Origin: Septoria linicola
Taxonomy: Eukaryota > Ascomycota > Dothideomycetes > Mycosphaerellales > Mycosphaerellaceae
Direction: 5' to 3'
Assembly: GCA_024114885.1 (NCBI GenBank)
Contig: CP099427.1
Span: forward strand, 2,158,001 to 2,222,000
Length of the DNA: 64,000 nucleotides
The number at the start of each line of letters is the position of its first letter. Position 1 is the first letter of the stretch. Position numbers and translations under genes: made by a program. The notes beneath the pieces are model-generated. The model saw nothing but the letters and a program-made list of their open reading frames with translations. It was not told the DNA's origin and made no database searches. Below are positions 49,701-63,100 of this stretch, piece after piece.

Positions 49701-52523
49701 CCTTTACTATGTTGTTATAGTATCTAACAAACATAGCATCCTTTCCTCTGTTTATTAGTTTATTACTCCTTGCCTACTAAGGCTATACTCTTATATCTAT
49801 ATATACTATAGCTCTATATCCCTATACCTTAAGGTAGGAGACTATTAGTTTAATCCTATTAAAAGCTTTATTAGGTAAGAGCTTGAATCTCTTAACATTA
49901 GGTCTATTTAGAAGCTTGTTCCTTATATATACCTATGCTTTAAGGGCTTCTAGCTAAAACTTAATAGGTATCTTACTTTCTTCAAGCATTGCTCTAATAG
50001 AGGCCTCTAATATTTAGATGGACCTCTTAACTACTCTATTCTAGAGTGAATTATAGGCCTTAGTTAGCTTAAGAGTAATTCTAAAGTCCTTCTCCTACTA
50101 TTTAATTAAAGTAGTAATCTCTCTAGCATTGTTAGCCCTTATAGACTTGAGGAGTACTACTAACTGCCTTTCTGCCTTAATCCTCTAGTTCTGAAGAGTA
50201 GTTAGTATATCTGATCTAGCCTTAAGTAGAAATGCCTATTTCTTTCTTAAGAAGTTATTAATAATCTCAAGCTACTATATAAAACCTTTTACTAATAATA
50301 GTAATAGTCTATAGATATCTACTAACATAAGGGCTAATCTTTTAGGTCTTCTCTTAATAGACTTACCTAGGTGTTTCTTTATCTTACCTATTATATAGAT
50401 CCTATACTTATACTCTTCCTAGTTAGGAATTAGAATTCTTTCCTTTAGGTTAGTAACTTTATAAAGGTTTGAGAGTAACCCTCTTCTAAAGTATACAAAT
50501 CTTCTATACTATAGCTCCTACTATTTTAGATCCTTCTCTAATAGGGCAGCATAGGCATTATTAACCTCTATAGGATTATATAGTAAGTAATATAACTTTT
50601 CCTATAGGAGAGGTAATATCTTACTAACAAATAGAATACCTCTAACTAGCTTGGTCTTTATAACTGTTTAGCTATCTAGGGAGGTAAGAGTGAAATTAGG
50701 CTTCTAGACTCTAAATTGCTTACTAAACTAATCCTATAATATAAGATTTACTCTAAGATTAGGAACAAATAGTACCCTATTAAGTAGAACTTCTCCTCCT
50801 AAGATTCCCTTTATCTATACTAGTCTAGAGTAGGTTATATAGAGGTATCCTCCTCCTACCTTAATCTATACTTTCTTCCTTAGTAGCTTTACTAATCTAA
50901 AGAAGGATAGTTAGTTAGTTATATAGGATAAGGTATAGGAATCTAAGAGCTATTCTTAGGGTAACAACTTGCCTTTAGCCTTAATTATAGAATAGGCTAA
51001 CTTATCTTAGTTATTATCTTCTAATAGAGAATCATTATTACTTCTAGAACTAGAGTAAGTTCTAGAATCAGAACTAGAACTAGACTCCTAGGCTGAAAAT
51101 CCTTTCTTTAGAAGCTTTCTAGACTTTTCTATCCTTTAAAGCTACTTGCCTATTTTCTAGACAACCTTCTTCAGCTTATTATATAATAATAACTTATAGA
51201 CAGCTTTCTTAATATATCTAGTATTCCTTAGTAAAGAGGATCTTCTAACCCTCTCTCTAAGGAATAATCTCTAAGGGTCCTTCTAGTTCTTAGTACTATT
51301 TCTCTACTAGGACAGTTTCTTAGTAGTAGGGAGGTTAGGACAATCCTTCAACTAGTGCTTCCCTTTCTTATAGAGCTAGTATATTAGTAGAGACTTTCCT
51401 TAGTAGGGCTACCTAGAATAGAATACAGCTAGACCTATGTCTATCTTGTCTAGATTGTCTCTTACCTCTTAGGACTTAAGTAGAAGGAGAATAGTGTCTA
51501 TATCCAAGGATAGTTAGGTCATAATAGTATCCTTAGCTACTTAGTATAATATAGGTAGGGACTATAGGAGATGTTTTAGCCTTTTCTCTTAGCTCTAGTA
51601 GTAGGCTTCCTAAGGATTAATCTTAGTAATCCTCTTACCTAGGCCTCTAAGGTGTCTCTATACTTCCCTAATTGTCTTATTAGGTAATATCCTAAATATA
51701 ATAAACTGCTTAATCAGACCTATAGTATAGGACTTCAGGACTCTATTATACTTGTTCTAGAGAATTACCTATATCTTAGCTACTAGTATAGTAACATACT
51801 ATGTCTCTAGCTCTATCTTATTATCTTCACTAATACTATATCTAATACTAAACCTATATACTATATTGTCTTTTAAGAAGTGTTAATTCTAAGTAATATA
51901 TATCTGAAGACTAGTGTCCTACTAAACTATATATAGGTTCCCTCTAATAATTAGTTAGCTAATTGCCTAGAACTAGTCTTTTCCTTCTAGCTTGTCTGTC
52001 TATAGCTTGAACTATCTCTTCTAGTTAGTTCTGTCTAGGATTAGAATCCTTTAGCTCTTCTTGTCCTCTTAGTCTATTATAGAAATAGGTGAATAGAATA
52101 AATAATTAGTAGAATGCTTTAGACTAGCTAAGGATTCTAGAGAAGGGTAATTTCTTATAGTAGGGAGACTAGCTCTAAGGGATAGGGATTCCTCGTATTT
52201 AGGAAATTACTAAGACTTAGATCTTTCTCTCTTAGTAGAGTTTCTGTTACTAGGTAGTAGGAAGGCCAAGTAGCCTCTTCTAACTCTAGTAATACTAGGT
52301 GCAATAGTAGAGAACTAGGTAGGTATTAATAAAGTAGAAACATACTACTGTCTTATAGAGATCTTTACTAACTTGTATACTACTAGGTATAAACTAGCTT
52401 CGTTAGTAATATAGTTAGGGAAACTTCTAGGCCCTAAATGTTTTCTATAAACTATAAGGGATACAAGTAACCTATACTAACATAGGTTACTCCTATTTAG
52501 TGCACAAACCCGGGCTTATAACC

Positions 52524-52801
52524 TATTAAAAGTAGAGGGCGTTTGTAGATACTATATAATATTAAGGAGAGTATAGCGTAGTAAAGAAGAATAGGGGATT
52601 AATCTTGAACTGACTTATATATATAGTGTAGTAGTAATATGCTAGGAACTAAATACAAAGTTAATTAAGTTAGTTATCTAAGAAGAGAAGAAAGAGAAGC
52701 AAGATATACCTCTTACTAAGCCTTAGGTAGATGCCTTAGGTATCTAGAACTATACTTAGAAGTCTATATCTAGACTAACTATCTAGGATACATTCTTAAT
52801 A
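52524..52801 (-). repeat. Copy IV 5' LTR
   Basis: 278 bases. Its outer end (CATTCTTAATA) lies 30 bases from the outer end of the copy V 5' LTR. Confidence 0.93.
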
Positions 52802-52831
52802 GTACTAATCTATTATTAGAATATAGATATA
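52802..52831 (+). mobile_element. Copy II, 30-base fragment between copies IV and V
   Basis: GTACT is the copy IV duplication. The following AATCTATTATTAGAATATAG matches the same place in copies I and III, so it is a sliver of copy II left between two insertions. Confidence 0.88.
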
Positions 52832-53109
52832 TGTTGAGAATGCATCCTAGATAGTTAGTCTAGATATAGACTTCTAAGTATAGTTCTAGATACCTAAGGC
52901 ATCTACCTAAGGCTTAGTAAGAGGTACATCTTGCTTCTCTCTCTTCTCTTCTTAGATAACTAACTTAATTAACTTTGTATTTGGTTCCTAGCATATTGCT
53001 GCTATACTATATATATAAGTCAGTTCAAGATTAATCCCCTATTCTTCTTTACTACGCTATACCCTCCTTAACATTATATAGTATCTACAAACGCCCTCCA
53101 CTTTTAATA
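52832..53109 (+). repeat. Copy V 5' LTR
   Basis: 278 bases, TGTTGAGAATG..CTTTTAATA. Confidence 0.93.
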
Positions 53110-56100
53110 GGTTATAAGCCCGGGTTTATATACTAAATAGGAGCAACCTATATTAGTATAGGTTACTTGTATCCCTTATAGTTTACAGAAAACATTTAGG
53201 GCCTAGAAGTTTCCCTAACTATATTACTAACGAAGCTAGTTTGTACCTAGTAGTATATAAGTTAGTAAAGATCTCTATAAGACAGTAGTGTGTTTCTGCT
53301 TTATTAATACCTGCCTAGTTCTCTACTATTACACCTAGCATTACTAGAGTTAGAAGAGGCTACTTAGCCTTCCTACTACCTAGTAATAGAAACTCTACTA
53401 AGAGAGAAAGATCTAAGTCTTAGTAATTTCCTAAATACGAGGAATCCCTGTCCCTTAGAGCTAGTCTCCCTACTACAAGAAATTACCCTTCTCTAGAATC
53501 CTTAGCTAGTCTAAAGCATTCTACTAATTATTTATTCTATTTACCTATTTCTATAATAGACTAAGAGGACAAGAAGAGCTAAAGGATTCCAATCCTAGAT
53601 AGAACTAACTAGAAGAGATAGTTTAAGCTATAGATAGATAAGCTAGAAGGAAAGGACTAGTTCTAGGCAATTAGCTAACTAATTGTTAGAGGGAACCTAT
53701 ACATAGTTTAGTAGGACACTAGTCTTTAGATACATGTCACTTAGAATCAACACTTCTTAAAAGACAATATAGTATGCAGGTTTAGTATTAGATACAGTAT
53801 TAGTAAAGATAATAAGATAGAGCTAGAGATATAGTATATTACTATACTAGTAGCTAAGATATAGGTGATTCTCTAGAACAAGTATAACAGAGTCCTGAAG
53901 TCCTATGCTATAGGTCTGATTAAGTAGTTTGTTACATTTAGGATGTTACCTAATAAGACAATCAGGGAAGTATAGAGACACCTTAGAGGCCTAGGTAAGA
54001 GGATTACTAAGATTGATCCTTAGGAAGCCTACTACTAGAGCTAAGAGAAAAGGCTAAAACATCTCTTATAGTCCCTACCTGTATTATACTAAGTAGCTAA
54101 GGATGCTATTATAACCTAACTATCCTTAGATATAGATACTATTCTCCTTCTACTTAAGTCCTAAGAGGTAAGAGATAATCTAGACAAGATAGATATAGGT
54201 CTGGCTGTATTCTATTCTAGGTAGCCCTACTAAGGAAAGTCCCTACTAATATACTAGCTCTATAAGAAAGGGAAGCACTAGTTAAAGGATTGTCCTAACC
54301 TCCCTACTACTAAGAAACTATCCTAGTAGAGAAATAGTACTAAGAACTAGAAGGACCCTTAGGGATTATTCCTTAGAGGGAGGGTTAGAAGATCCTCTTT
54401 ACTAAGGAATGCTAGATATATTAAGAAAGCTGTCTATAAGTTATTATTATATAATAAGCTAAAGAAGGTTGTCTAGAAAATAGGCAAGCAGCTTCAAAGG
54501 ATAGAAAAGTCTAGAAAGCTTCTAAAGAAAGGATTTTCAGCCTAGGAGTCTAGTTCTAGTTCTGATTCTAGAACTTACTCTAGTTCTAGAAGCAATAATA
54601 ATTCCCTATTAGAAGATAATAACTAAGATAAGTTAGCCTATTCTACAATTAAGGCTAAAGGCAAGTTGTTACCCTAAGAATAGCTCTTAGATTTCTATAC
54701 CTTATCCTATATAACTAACTAACTGTCCTTCTTTAGATTAGTAAAGCTACTAAGGAAGAAAGTATAGATTAAGGTAGGAGGAGGATACCTCTATGTAACC
54801 TACTCTAGACTAGTATAGATAAAGGGAATCTTAGGAGGAGAAGTTCTACTTAATAGGGTACTGTTTGTTCCTAATCTTAGAGTAAATCTTATATTATAGG
54901 ATTAGTTTAGTAAGTAATTTAGAGTCTAGAAGCCTGATTTCACTCTTACCTCCCTAGATAGCCAAACAGTTATAAAGACTAAGCTAGTTAGAGGTGTTCT
55001 ATTTATTAGTAAGATATTACCTCTCCTATAGGAAAAGTTATATTACTTACTATATAATCCTATAGAGGTTAACAATGCCTATACTGCCCTATTAGAGAAG
55101 GATCTAAAACAGTAGGAGCTATAGTATAGAAGATTTGCATACTTTAGAAGAGGGTTACTCTTAAACCTTTATAAAGTTACTAACCTAAAGGAAAGAATTC
55201 TAATTCCTAACTAGGAAGAGTATAAGTATAGGATCTATATAATAGGCAAGATAAAGAAACACCTAGGTAAGTCTATTAAGAGAAGACCTGAAAGATTAGC
55301 CCTTATATTAGTAGATATCTATAGACTATTACCATTATTAGTAAAAGGTTTTATATAGTAGCTTAAGATTGTTAACAACTTCTTAAGAAAGAAATAGGTA
55401 TTTCTACTTAAGGCTAGATCAGATACACTAACTGCTCTTCAGAACTAGAGGATTAAGGCAGAAAGGCAGTTAGTAGCACTCCTCAAGTCTATAAGGGCTA
55501 ATAATGCTAGAGAGATTACTACTTTGATTAAATAGTAGGAGAAGGACTTTAGAATTACCCTTAAGCTAACTAAGGCCTATAATTCACTCTAGAATAGAGT
55601 AGTTAAGAGGTTCATCTAAACATTAGAGGCCTCTATTAGAGCAATACTTAAAGAAAGTAAGATGCCTATTAAGTTTTAGCTAGAAGCCCTTGAAGTATAG
55701 GTGTATATAAGGAACAAGCTTCTAAATAGACCTAATATTAAGGGATTTAAGCTCTTACCTAATAAAGCTTTTAATAGGATCAAACTAATAGTCTCCTACC
55801 TTAAGGTATAAGGATATAGAGCTATAGTGTATATAGATACAAGAGTATAGCCTTAGTAGGTAAGGAGTAACAAACTAATAAACAGAGGAAAGGATACTAT
55901 GTTTGTTAGATACTATAACAATATAGTAAAGGTATAGAAGTTCTAGGAGCTAGACATAAAGGCTGTCAAGTAGTATACTAATATAATCTTCTTTAAAGAT
56001 AAGCTAGGTAGAGAATTAGACTTAAACATTAAGATTAAGAATCTCCCTAGTTCAGCTCTAGAAAGAAGACCTATTAGAAGGCTAAGAACTATTAGCTAGC

Positions 56101-58852
56101 CTGCTCTATAAGCTAGTAGGAGTACCCTAGGTGCTCCTAGTCTAGGCTAGTAGAAGCCTCCTCCCTCTTAGCTATTAGTATAGGTTTAGGAAGGAAAGAA
56201 ACTCTTTATACAACTTCTACCTCTACTAGAAGATATAGGAGAGTATAGAAAATTCCTAGACTAAGGGAAAGTTAAGAAAGAATCTAAGAATTCTACCTAA
56301 GAAACTATAGAGGTAGATTAGGAGTAGACAGCTCTAAGGCAAACCCTTAGAAAGAGGAAAGTATCCTAAGAACTTAATAGATTTAACTAGAAGCTAAAGC
56401 TAATTAGGCTTAAGCTAGATTAGAATAGTTAGCTAGATAAGGAAATGCTCCTAGAGTATTAGGCTTTCTTCTTAGCTATAAGCTCTATTAACCTAGGTAT
56501 CCTATAGGACCTAGAATTCTTAGAGGAAGTTAAAGAGATTGTATTCTTAGCTACTAAAGAAGCAGGAATGCACAAATAGGAGGTTCCAATCCTAAGGAAC
56601 TATAAGGAAGTAGTAAGTAATCCTAAGTAGGGTTATCTCTAGTAAGAAGCTATTTAGAAGGAGCTAGATATACTTACAAGTAATAATACCTAGACTATAG
56701 TAGTCCTACTAAAAGGGGCTAACCTAGTTACCTTAAGATAGGTCTTTAATATTAAGAGAAAGCTTAGTAGAGCTATTAAAAAGTTCAAGGCAAGACTAGT
56801 TATAAGAGGGTTCTCCTAAAAGTATAGAGTAGACTATATAGAAACTTTTGCCCCTATAGTTAGGTAGGATACTCTAAGAGGATTTATGGCTGTAGTCTAT
56901 AAGAAGGACCTAGTTCTATACTAAGTAGATATAAATAATGTATTTATAGAGAGCACCCTATATAAGGACATCTATATAATCCTACTACTAGGTATTAACC
57001 TGCTAACTAGCATAGTCTTACAAGTTCTAAGGAGTCTCTATAGGCTAAAGCAAGCTGCAAGAGACTAGAATCAGCTATATATATTAAAGCTAAAAGGAAT
57101 AGGATTCAGACAATTAGAAGTAGACCTATATCTTCTAATCTATAAGAAAAGGAAAGACCTAATAATCCTAATCTATGTTAATAATATACCTATTACTATA
57201 GAGAGACTAGAAGATATCCTCTAGTTCAAAGACTAACTTAGTAAGGTCTTTAAGATCAAAGATCTTAGAGAACTAGACAAGATTCTTAGAATAAGACTAA
57301 TAAGAAATAGACAGTAAGGCTAGCTAAAACTTGACTAGAAGCACTATATCTAAGAGAACCTAGCTAAGATAGGAATAGGTTAAGAGACTATATTACTAAC
57401 TCTTTTACTAATAGATAGCTATAAAAGTCTGAAGCCTACTAGACCAAATAATGAAAGGTGTAACAAATAGGAGTACTAATCTATTATTGGAATATAGATA
57501 TAGCTTACAACTGTTATAAGACTAGACATTTTATTTGCCCTTAAAAGATTAAGCTCCTATATTAGTAATCTAATAGTAGGATATATAAAGGCTCTAAAGA
57601 AGCTGACTAGATACCTAAGATCAAACCTAGACCTTAGTCTAAGATACTTAAGGAATAGTTAAGGCTGCCTTACTAGATATATAGACTCTAACTATGCAAT
57701 AGACAAGACTAATAGAGTCTCAATCCTTAGATATATCTTCTTCCTTTATAGTATACTAATCTCCTAGATAAGTAAGAAGCAGAAATCTATAGCTATATCT
57801 ATAATAGAAGCTGAATATATAGCTATAGGAGCATATATAAAACAGTTATAGTTCCTTAGTGCTCTTTTAAGAGAGCTTGGATACCTAGAGTTAGTAGGAG
57901 AATGTTCTTACTAACTAAGGATCCTTAGTAACTAGGAAACTATTACTAGAATTAGGCTAATTTAGCTAAAAGGTAATAACTAAGCTGCCCTTACTCTAGT
58001 TAAGGACTTATATATTTATAATAAGTCCAAATATATTAATATCTTATATAATGCTATAAGAAAGCTCTAGTAGAATAGACTTATCTCTATAGAATATATA
58101 AATATAAAAGAGATAGTAGTAGATAGTCTTACTAAGCTAAAGAATAGACTATAGTTTCAGGAGTTTATAAGGCAGCTCTACCTTATATAAGAGATATACA
58201 AAAGATAACTCTAAGCCTTAGAGCTGAACTAAGAGGAGTCTAAAAGAAAGATTTTAGTTACTTAACTCCTCCTTAGTTAGACTTTACAAAGTCCTAAATG
58301 CCCTTACTAATATTAGACCTATTACTAACTGCAATATTACTATATAGCACCTAGCTGAACTAGATACCCCCTAAGGCTAAGTACTAGTTAATATTAAAGA
58401 CCTCCTCTATAGTAGCTATTATCTCCTCCACTAGTATGTAGTTACTCTGCTCCCTAGCTTAATACAAGATCCCTATAGCTAAGAATAGTGCACCCTAAAG
58501 ACTATTAGGGAACTAAGAAGCTATATAGAATATAACTAAGTAAGGGACTAGGCTATAAGGAATCTAGGGAGCTGTTAGAATTAGCTATAAGAAAGGACAG
58601 AGGTAACTTACTAGATAGTCTATGTCCTAAACAATCTACTCCTATATAAGAGAGGAGGAAGATCTTATAGAAGGCATTTCTTTTGCCTTTTTGTAGGAGA
58701 TAGTAATATAGAAAGTTTGTTAGATTAATAGTTAGTGCTATCTAGTTATTAGTCTAAAAAGCAAGTACTTAATAACTAATTAAGATTAGGACTAGTATTT
58801 AAGTGCTATAGATGATCTGTTAAAAGATCTAACTATATAGCATAAGTAGGAG

Positions 58853-59130
58853 TGTTAAGAATGTATCCTAGATAGTTAGTCTAGATATAGACTTCTAAGC
58901 ATAGTTCTAGATACCTAAGGCATCTACCTAAGGCTTAGTAAGAGGTATATCTTGCTTCTCTCTCTTCTCTTCTTAGATAACCAACTTAATTAACTTTGTA
59001 TTTAGTTCCTAGCATATTGCTACTATACTGTATATATAAGTTAGTTCAAGATTAATCCCCTATTCTTCTTTACTACGCTATACCCTCCTTGACATTATGT
59101 AGTATCTATAAACGCCCTCCACTTTTAACA
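58853..59130 (+). repeat. Copy V 3' LTR
   Basis: 278 bases, TGTTAAGAATG..CTTTTAACA, preceded by AAGTAGGAG. Confidence 0.93.
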
Positions 59131-59881
59131 ATATAGCTTATAACTATTATAAGACTAGATATCTTATTTACTCTTAGAAGATTAAGCTTCTATATTAGTA
59201 ATCTAATAGTAGGACATATAAAGGCTCTAAAGAAACTAACTAGATATCTAAGATTAAACCTAGACCTTAGTTTAAGATACTTAAGGAATAGTTAAGGCTA
59301 TCTTACTAAATATATAGACTCTAACTATATAATAGATAAGACTAATAGAGTCTTAATTCTTAGATATATCTTCTTCCTTTATAGTATACTAATCTCCTAG
59401 ATAAGTAAGAAGTAGAAATCTATAGCTATATCTATAATAGAAGCTAAATATATAGCTATAGGAGTATATATAAAATAGTTATAGACTCTTATAGTTCCTT
59501 AGTACTCTTCTAAGAGAGCTTAGATATCTAGAGTTAGTAGGAGAATACTCTTACTAACTAAGGATCCTTAGTAACTAGGAAACTATTACTAGAATTAGGC
59601 TAATTTAGCTAAAAGGTAATAACTAAGCTACTCTTACTCTAGTTAAGGACTTATATATTTATAATAAGTCTAAATATATTAATATCTTATATAATACTAT
59701 AAGAAAGCTCTAGTAGAATAGACTTATCTCTATAGAATATATAAATATAAAAGAGATAGTAGTAGATAGTCTTACTAAACTAAAGAATAGACTATAGTTT
59801 TAGGAGTTTATAAGGTAGCTCTACCTTATATAAGAGATATATAAAAGATAACTCTAAGCCTTAGAGTTAAACTAAGAGGAG
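59131..59881 (+). mobile_element. Copy II, RNase H end
   Basis: Resumes after the ATATA duplication and runs through the RNase H region to AAGAGGAG, with a small extra TTATAGACTC-type repeat near 59480. About 617 bases of 3' untranslated region expected from the other copies, and the copy's own 3' LTR, are not seen before copy VI begins. Confidence 0.88.
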
Positions 59882-60159
59882 TGTTAAGAATGTATCCTAG
59901 ATAGTTAGTCTAGATATAGACTTCTAAGTATAGTTCTGGATGCCTAAGGCATCTACCTAAGGCTTAGTAAGAGGTACATCTTGCTTCTCTCTCTTCTCTT
60001 CTTAGATAACTAACTTAATCAACTTTGTATTTGGTTCCTAGTATATTACTACTATACTATGTATATAAGTTAGTTTAAGATTGATCCCCTATTCTTCTTT
60101 ACTACGCTATACCCTCCTTAACATTATATAGTATCTACAAACGCCCTCCACTTTTAATA
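59882..60159 (+). repeat. Copy VI 5' LTR
   Basis: 278 bases, TGTTAAGAATG..CTTTTAATA, followed directly by GGTTATAAGCCCGGG. Confidence 0.93.
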
Positions 60160-63100
60160 GGTTATAAGCCCGGGTTTGTATACTAAATAGGAGTAACCTA
60201 TGTTAGTATAGGTTACTTGTATCCCTTACAGTTTATAGAAAACATTTAGGGCCTAGAAGTTTCCCTAACTATATTACTAACGAAGCTAGTTTGTACCTAG
60301 TAGTATACAAGTTAGTAAAGATCTCTATAAGATAGTAGTGTGTTTCTGCTTTATTAATACCTGCCTAGTTCTCTACTATTACACCTAGTATTACTAGAGT
60401 TAGAAGAGGCTACTTGGCCTTCCTACTACCTAGTAACAGAAACTCTGCTAAGAGAGAAAGATCTGAGTCTTAGTAATTTCCTAAATACGAGGAATCCCTA
60501 TCCCTTAGAGCTAGTCTCCCTACTATAAGAAATTACCCTTCTCTAGAATCCTTAGCTGGTCTAAAGCATTCTACTAATTATTTATTCTATTTACCTATTT
60601 CTATAATAGACTAAGAGGACAAGAAGAGCTAAAGGATTCCAATCCTAGACAGAACTAACTAGAAGAGATAGTTCAAGCTATAGACAGACAAGCTAGAAGG
60701 AAAGGACTAGTTCTAGGCAATTAGCTAACTAATTATTAGAGGGAACCTATATACAGTTTAGTAGGACACTAGTCTTTAGATATATGTTACTTAGAATCAA
60801 TACTTCTTAAAAGACAATATAGTATATAGGTTTAGTATTAGATGCAGTATTAGTAAAGATAATAAGATAGAGCTAGAGACATAGTATATTACTATACTAG
60901 TAGCTGAGATGTAGGTAATTCTCTAGAACAAGTATAATAGAGTCCTAAAGTCCTATACTATAGGTCTAATTAAGTAGTCTATCACATTTAGGATATTACC
61001 TAATAAGACAATCAGGGAAGCATAGAGACACCTTAGAGGCCTAAGTAAGAGGATTACTAAGATTAATCCTTAGGAAGCCTACTACTAGAGCTAAGAGAAA
61101 AGGCTAAAACATCTCCTATAGTCCCTACCTACATTATACTAAGCAGCTAAGGATGCTATTATAACCTAACTATCCTTAGATATAGACACTGTTCTCCTTC
61201 TACTTAAGTCCTAAGAGGTAAGAGATAATCTAGACAAGATAGACATAGGTCTAGCTATATTCTATTCTAGGCAGCCTTACTAAGGAAAGTCCCTACTAAT
61301 ATACTAGCTCTATAAGAAAGGGAAGCACTAGTTAAAGGATTGTCCTAACCTCCCTACTACTAAGAAACTGTCCTAGTAGAGAAACAGTACTAAGAACTAG
61401 AAGGACCCTTAGGGATTATTCCTTAGAGGGAGAGTTAGAAGATCCTCTTTACTAAGGAATACTAGATATATTAAGAAAGCTATCTATAAGTCATTATTAT
61501 ATAATAAGCTAAAGAAGGTTGTCTAGAAAATAGGTAAGTAGCTTTAAAGGATAGAAAAGTCTAGAAAGCTTCTAAAGAAAGGATTTTTAGCCTAGGAGTC
61601 TAGTTCTAGTTCTAATTCTAGAACTTACTCTAGTTCTAGAAGCAATAATAATTCCCTATTAGAAGATAATAACTAAGATAAGTTGGCCTATTCTATAATT
61701 AAGGCTAAAGGCAAGTTGTTACCCTAAGAATAGCTCTTAGATTCCTATACCTTATCCTATATAACTAACTAACTGTCCTTCTTTAGATTAGTAAAGCTAC
61801 TAAGGAAGAAAGTATAGATTAAGGTAGGAGGAGGATACCTCTATACAACCTACTCTAGACTAGTATAGATAAAAGGAATCTTAGGAGGAGAAGTTCTACT
61901 TAATAAGGTACTATTTGTTCCTAATCTTAGAGTAAATCTTATATTATAGGATTAGTTTAGTAAGCAATTTAGAGTCTAGAAGCCTAATTTCACTCTCACC
62001 TCCCTAGATAGCTAAACAGTTATAAAGACCAAGCTAGTTAGAGGTGTTCTATTTGTTAGTGAGATATTACCTCTCCTATAGGAAAAGTTATATTACTTAC
62101 TATATGATCCTATAGAGGTTAACAATGCCTATACTACCCTATTAGAGAAGGATCTAAAACAGTAGGAGCTATAGTATAGAAGATTTGCATACTTTAGAAG
62201 AGGGTTACTCTTAAACCTTTATAAAGTTACTAACCTAAAGGAAAGAATTCTAATCCCTAACTAGGAAGAGTATAAGTATAGGATCTATATAATAGGTAAG
62301 ATAAAGAAACACCTAGGTAAGTCTATTAAGAGAAGACCTAAAAGACTAGCCCTTATATTAGTAGATATCTATAGACTATTACTATTATTAGTAAAAGGTT
62401 TTATATAGTAGCTTGAGATTGTTAACAACTTCTTAAGAAAGAAATAGGCATTTCTACTTAAGGCCAGATTAGATGTACTAACTACTCTTTAGAACTAGAG
62501 GATCAAGGCAGAAAGGTAGTTAGTAGTACTCCTTAAGTCTATAAGGGCTAATAATGCTAGAGAGATTACTACTTTAATTAAATAGTAGGAGAAGGACTTT
62601 AGAATTACCCTTAAGCTAACTAAGGCCTATAATTCACTCTAGAATAGAGTAGTTAAGAGGTCTATCTAAACATTAGAGGCCTCTATTAGAGTAATGCTTG
62701 AAGAAAGTAAGATACCTATTAAGTTTTAGCTAGAAGCCCTTGAAGTATAGGTATATATAAGGAACAAGCTTCTAAATAGACCTAATATTAAGGGATTCAA
62801 GCTCTTACCTAATAAAGCTTTTAATAGGATCAAACTAACAGTCTCCTACCTTAAGGTATAGGGATATAGAGCTATAGTGTATATAGATACAAGAGCATAG
62901 CCTTAGTAGGCAAGGAGTAACAAACTAATAAATAGAGGAAAGGATACTATGTTTATTAGATACTATAATAATATAGCAAAGGTATAGAAGTTCTAGGAGC
63001 TAGATATAAAGGCTGTTAAGCAGTATACTAATATAATCTTCTTTAAAGATAAGCTAGATAGAGAATTGGACTTGAATATCAAGATTAAGAATCTCCCTAG

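Larger units (their letters stand above)
46503..52801 (-). mobile_element. Copy IV, full-length Ty1/copia retrotransposon in reverse orientation
   Basis: 6299 bases, the reverse complement of the family. Its 3' LTR is 46503-46780 and its 5' LTR 52524-52801. The target duplication GTACT lies at 46498-46502 and 52802-52806. The inverted primer site CCCGGGCTTATAACC lies at 52509-52523. The coding order, read leftwards from the right end, is gag, integrase, RT, RNase H, with stops throughout. It is tail to tail with copy III and head to head with copy V. Confidence 0.94.
52832..59130 (+). mobile_element. Copy V, full-length Ty1/copia retrotransposon, RIP-mutated
   Basis: 6299 bases with target duplication ATATA (52827-52831 and 59131-59135). 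The primer site starts at 53110. It is among the less altered copies: the RT motif at 57174-57185 still has its Val codon (Tyr-Val-Asn-Asn) and RNase H keeps Glu-Ala-Glu-Tyr at 57807-57818. Stops remain throughout, so it is dead as a coding element. It sits in the RT/RNase H region of copy II. Confidence 0.94.
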
